From positions 62,001 to 126,000 of the forward strand of contig NZ_JACXAE010000118.1 of assembly GCF_014698965.1 (NCBI RefSeq): a DNA stretch of 64,000 bases, in the 5' to 3' direction. Numbering within the stretch: position 1 is the first letter of the stretch; each line of letters opens with the position of its first letter. The notes beneath the pieces were generated by a model. That model searched no databases and was not told where the DNA came from. It saw only the letters and a program-made list of their open reading frames with translations. The DNA comes from Iningainema tapete BLCC-T55 (GTDB lineage: Bacteria; Cyanobacteriota; Cyanobacteriia; Cyanobacteriales; Nostocaceae). Below are positions 62,265 to 64,000 of the stretch, in pieces. Both the position numbers and the translations under genes were made by a program.

Positions 62265-63638
62265 CTACCTCACAAAAAGAATAACACCCAACCCTAAAGC
62301 GATCGCCAACGCACTACAAAGAGCAACTAAAGAAATCTTTTGCCGCATATTCGCCTTTTTCTCTTCAAGCAATTGCGCTTCTAATTCCTTAATTCGTTCC
62401 GCTGCTAATAATGCTTGAGAAGAAGGGCGCAATTGCGTTAATTGTTTTTCTACCCAAGCTAAGTTAAACACTTCTTGATAAATACGGTTTTTCACCTCCA
62501 ATTTACCTTGATGCTTAACTACTAAGCCAGAAAGAAGTAGTTCAATTTGCTCACGAGAGTCATCTGTGTATACATCCACCCCTTGTAAAATTTGTTGATA
62601 TAGCCCCAGCAAACAACCAGCATGCTGTCTTAATAAGCGATCGCGAATCGTGCGCAAATGTTCTGGTTCATCCTGAGCTTCCCAATTATCAATAATATGC
62701 GTTTGTACAAGCTTTTCTAAAATAAACGCAGGAAATTGATAATAAATGTTGATCAAATGATAATTAACTATAGGTAAATGGTAATCTAACTTGTAACGGT
62801 CTTCATTTTTTTGTAGAGACGTTCCATGAACCGTATCTACATGGCGCGTCTCTACAGAATTCTGTCTTTCTTGTATAACTATCTGACACAGTTTCTGAGT
62901 GAGAAATGGTTGCCCGTTTGTCCAAGCTAAAATCTCTTTAAGAACAGCCATAGGATTAGCTACCTTACCCTCTAACCCGGCAGCCAATGATGCAACTTCT
63001 GTTAATTTAAAACCTTGTAAATCAATAGATTTACCAATATTAAATGGAGTACAAGTTGGATCGGCAATTAAATCAGCAGGTGTTGCTACTCCAAACAAAG
63101 CCCAAGTGAGGCGATTGTATTCGGGATTTTCTGCGCGTTGATTGTAGCAAGAACGAATGAGAGCCAAAAAATCTTTGACTGAAAAGTTTAAGCCGAGAAC
63201 ACTATCAATTTCGTCAATAAAAATAAAGATTTTTTCACTTTTGAGGTGGACGAATAAAATGTCTTCAATAAACTGACTCAACCGTTGTAAAGCAGATAAA
63301 TCTTCTCGTTCATTCCACCAAGCTTTTAAATCAAATTTACCTAAAAGATTGAAACCCCGCAACAAATCAACTACCACACCCTTATACCATTGATTCGGGG
63401 TAATATTTCCGCTGCCAATGCGAGTCATGTCTACAGAGGCACAAACGAAACCTGCTTGTTGCAATCTTTGCTTGGTGCGCAACCGCAAGCTAGACTTGCC
63501 CATTTGCCGTGAGCTAAACACGTAACAAAAATCACCTTTAACTAAGCTATTGTAAAGGTCAACGTCAGCCTGTCGCTCCGCGTAGCTAGGAGCATCCGTC
63601 TTCAAACTACCACCGACTTGATACTCATATGTATGCAT
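62265..63638 (-). CDS. AAA-like (AAA_35) ATPase with C-terminal membrane anchor
   Basis: The protein is 457 residues from the ATG at 63638: MHTYEYQVGGSLKTDAPSYA, the typical start. The Walker A region is SSRQMGKSSLRLR (about 42-54) and Walker B is IFIFIDEIDSVLG. ALFGVATPADLI and LTQKLCQIV follow. A coiled segment (ERIKELEAQLLEEKKANMRQ) and a final membrane helix (ISLVALCSALAIALGLGVIL) close it. A GTAGAGACG repeat lies inside the gene in frame (62812-62856). The family is frequent in Nostocales, often with WD40 or CHAT domains, with unknown role. The upstream gene of the same family ends 4 bases before its start. Confidence 0.88.
   Translation of the reverse strand: MHTYEYQVGGSLKTDAPSYAERQADVDLYNSLVKGDFCYVFSSRQMGKSSLRLRTKQRLQQAGFVCASVDMTRIGSGNITPNQWYKGVVVDLLRGFNLLGKFDLKAWWNEREDLSALQRLSQFIEDILFVHLKSEKIFIFIDEIDSVLGLNFSVKDFLALIRSCYNQRAENPEYNRLTWALFGVATPADLIADPTCTPFNIGKSIDLQGFKLTEVASLAAGLEGKVANPMAVLKEILAWTNGQPFLTQKLCQIVIQERQNSVETRHVDTVHGTSLQKNEDRYKLDYHLPIVNYHLINIYYQFPAFILEKLVQTHIIDNWEAQDEPEHLRTIRDRLLRQHAGCLLGLYQQILQGVDVYTDDSREQIELLLSGLVVKHQGKLEVKNRIYQEVFNLAWVEKQLTQLRPSSQALLAAERIKELEAQLLEEKKANMRQKISLVALCSALAIALGLGVILFVR
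62812..62856. repeat. GTAGAGACG repeat inside a coding sequence
   Basis: TGTAGAGACGTTCCATGAAC begins the element and GCGCGTCTCTACA ends it; the centre is imperfect (CCGTATCTACATG). It has 45 bases, a multiple of three, and encodes about 15 residues (NSVETRHVDTVHGTSLQ) in the AAA-like protein. It is the only copy of this family found inside a gene in the window. Confidence 0.85.
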
Positions 63639-63642
63639 CTTT

Positions 63643-64000
63643 TTATCCCAATTGCTTGTGAAAATACAGTCGGTACAACTCACAGGTGGGTATTGCCTGA
63701 TTTCCCTCCAATTTTATCAAACCCATGCTTTCTAATTTATAGGCAGCGATCGCTTCTAACTGTACATTTGTTTGTGTAATCACCTTCAAGAATGCTGCGG
63801 CTAATTCCGGATGACTTTGAACATTTGCTAAGTGATGTCGCAGATAGCTGCTATAAATTCCGGCAATTGTGGGAGCATCTTGTAGTAGCTGCTCTAAAGT
63901 CACTTCTTCTCGGGCAAGATGGTATAAAGCAATACGCACTAAATAAGGATGTCCGCCAATCATAGCTGTGAGAGCAGCCAGCTTCCCCGCTCCTACCTCG
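63643..64000 (-). CDS. AAA-like domain protein, 3' part (runs off the window)
   Basis: The frame continues beyond base 64000; the visible end is about 118 residues. VGAGKLAALTAMIGGHPYLV, RIALYHLAREEVTLEQLLQD and FLKVITQTNVQLEAIAAYKL, with CELYRLYFHKQLG at the end, match the C-terminal lid and winged-helix part of the AAA-like (AAA_35) family. It is followed after four bases by a second member of the same family, so the two form a tandem pair on the minus strand. Confidence 0.85.
   Translation of the reverse strand, partial: EVGAGKLAALTAMIGGHPYLVRIALYHLAREEVTLEQLLQDAPTIAGIYSSYLRHHLANVQSHPELAAAFLKVITQTNVQLEAIAAYKLESMGLIKLEGNQAIPTCELYRLYFHKQLG

Overview
The window comes from a heterocyst-forming filamentous cyanobacterium of the Nostoc/Calothrix/Tolypothrix kind. 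It carries a complete cyanobacterial nif cluster that includes fdxH, the gene for the heterocyst-type ferredoxin. HIP1 sites (GCGATCGC) are frequent, heptameric short tandem repeats fill the gaps, and several typical Nostocales palindromic repeats recur. The exact species cannot be named from the sequence.

Layout. At 0.1-2.1 kb a kinase-fold gene and cobK lie on the minus strand. At 2.2-3.5 kb there is a complete but frameshifted ISAzo13-like insertion sequence with matching ends and a TTA target duplication. At 3.6-6.7 kb the minus strand carries nif accessory genes: an Asr1405-type gene, a DUF2949 gene, a 42-residue membrane peptide, nifV-nifZ-nifT and a thioredoxin-like ferredoxin. At 7.2-8.1 kb there is a quinone-oxidoreductase-like gene. 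From 9.2 to 24.8 kb the main nif cluster runs on the plus strand: nifB, fdxN, nifS, nifU, glbN, nifH, nifD, nifK, a Mo-nitro_C gene, nifE, nifN, nifX, a DUF269 gene, a DUF683 gene, nifW, hesA, hesB, fdxH. It is colinear and uninterrupted: there is no nifD element or fdxN element. NifU and NifS supply Fe-S clusters, NifB, NifE, NifN, NifX and NifV build FeMo-co, NifHDK is the enzyme, FdxH and FdxN carry electrons, and the cyanoglobin GlbN sits between nifU and nifH as known from Nostoc commune. At 24.9-28.6 kb follow a DUF4142 gene, an ankyrin gene, a decayed SagB/ThcOx-type oxidoreductase, an unknown gene, a HupW-type hydrogenase protease and a membrane protein.

From 28.7 to 47 kb there is an accessory region dense in regulators and small redox or detoxification enzymes. 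It holds a TetR regulator with a good operator, an ECF42-type sigma factor with a DGPF/SnoaL/VOC/reductase operon, LysR, two AraC regulators, HxlR, an azoreductase, an aldo/keto reductase, a rubredoxin-MBL protein, and a carboxymuconolactone decarboxylase/membrane protein/ECF41 sigma operon. Canonical-looking ECF42 and ECF41 promoters are visible in the right places. From 47 to 64 kb come a broken second leuS, small unknown genes, a frameshifted pentapeptide gene, xisH-xisI, a cbiG-cobJ fusion, a hybrid histidine kinase with a response regulator, a nucleoside hydrolase fused to RTX repeats, a sugar-binding lipoprotein, and two AAA-like ATPase genes, the last running off the window.

The most notable non-coding signals are these. 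Almost every non-overlapping gap in the nif cluster holds its own hairpin. The glbN unit is bounded by near-perfect 31-bp inverted repeats. The ECF42 promoter is tandemly duplicated. A cluster of TACTnGTAC-like sites lies upstream of nifB. In two places intergenic-type repeats have entered coding sequences in frame. No tRNA, rRNA or CRISPR array was recognised.
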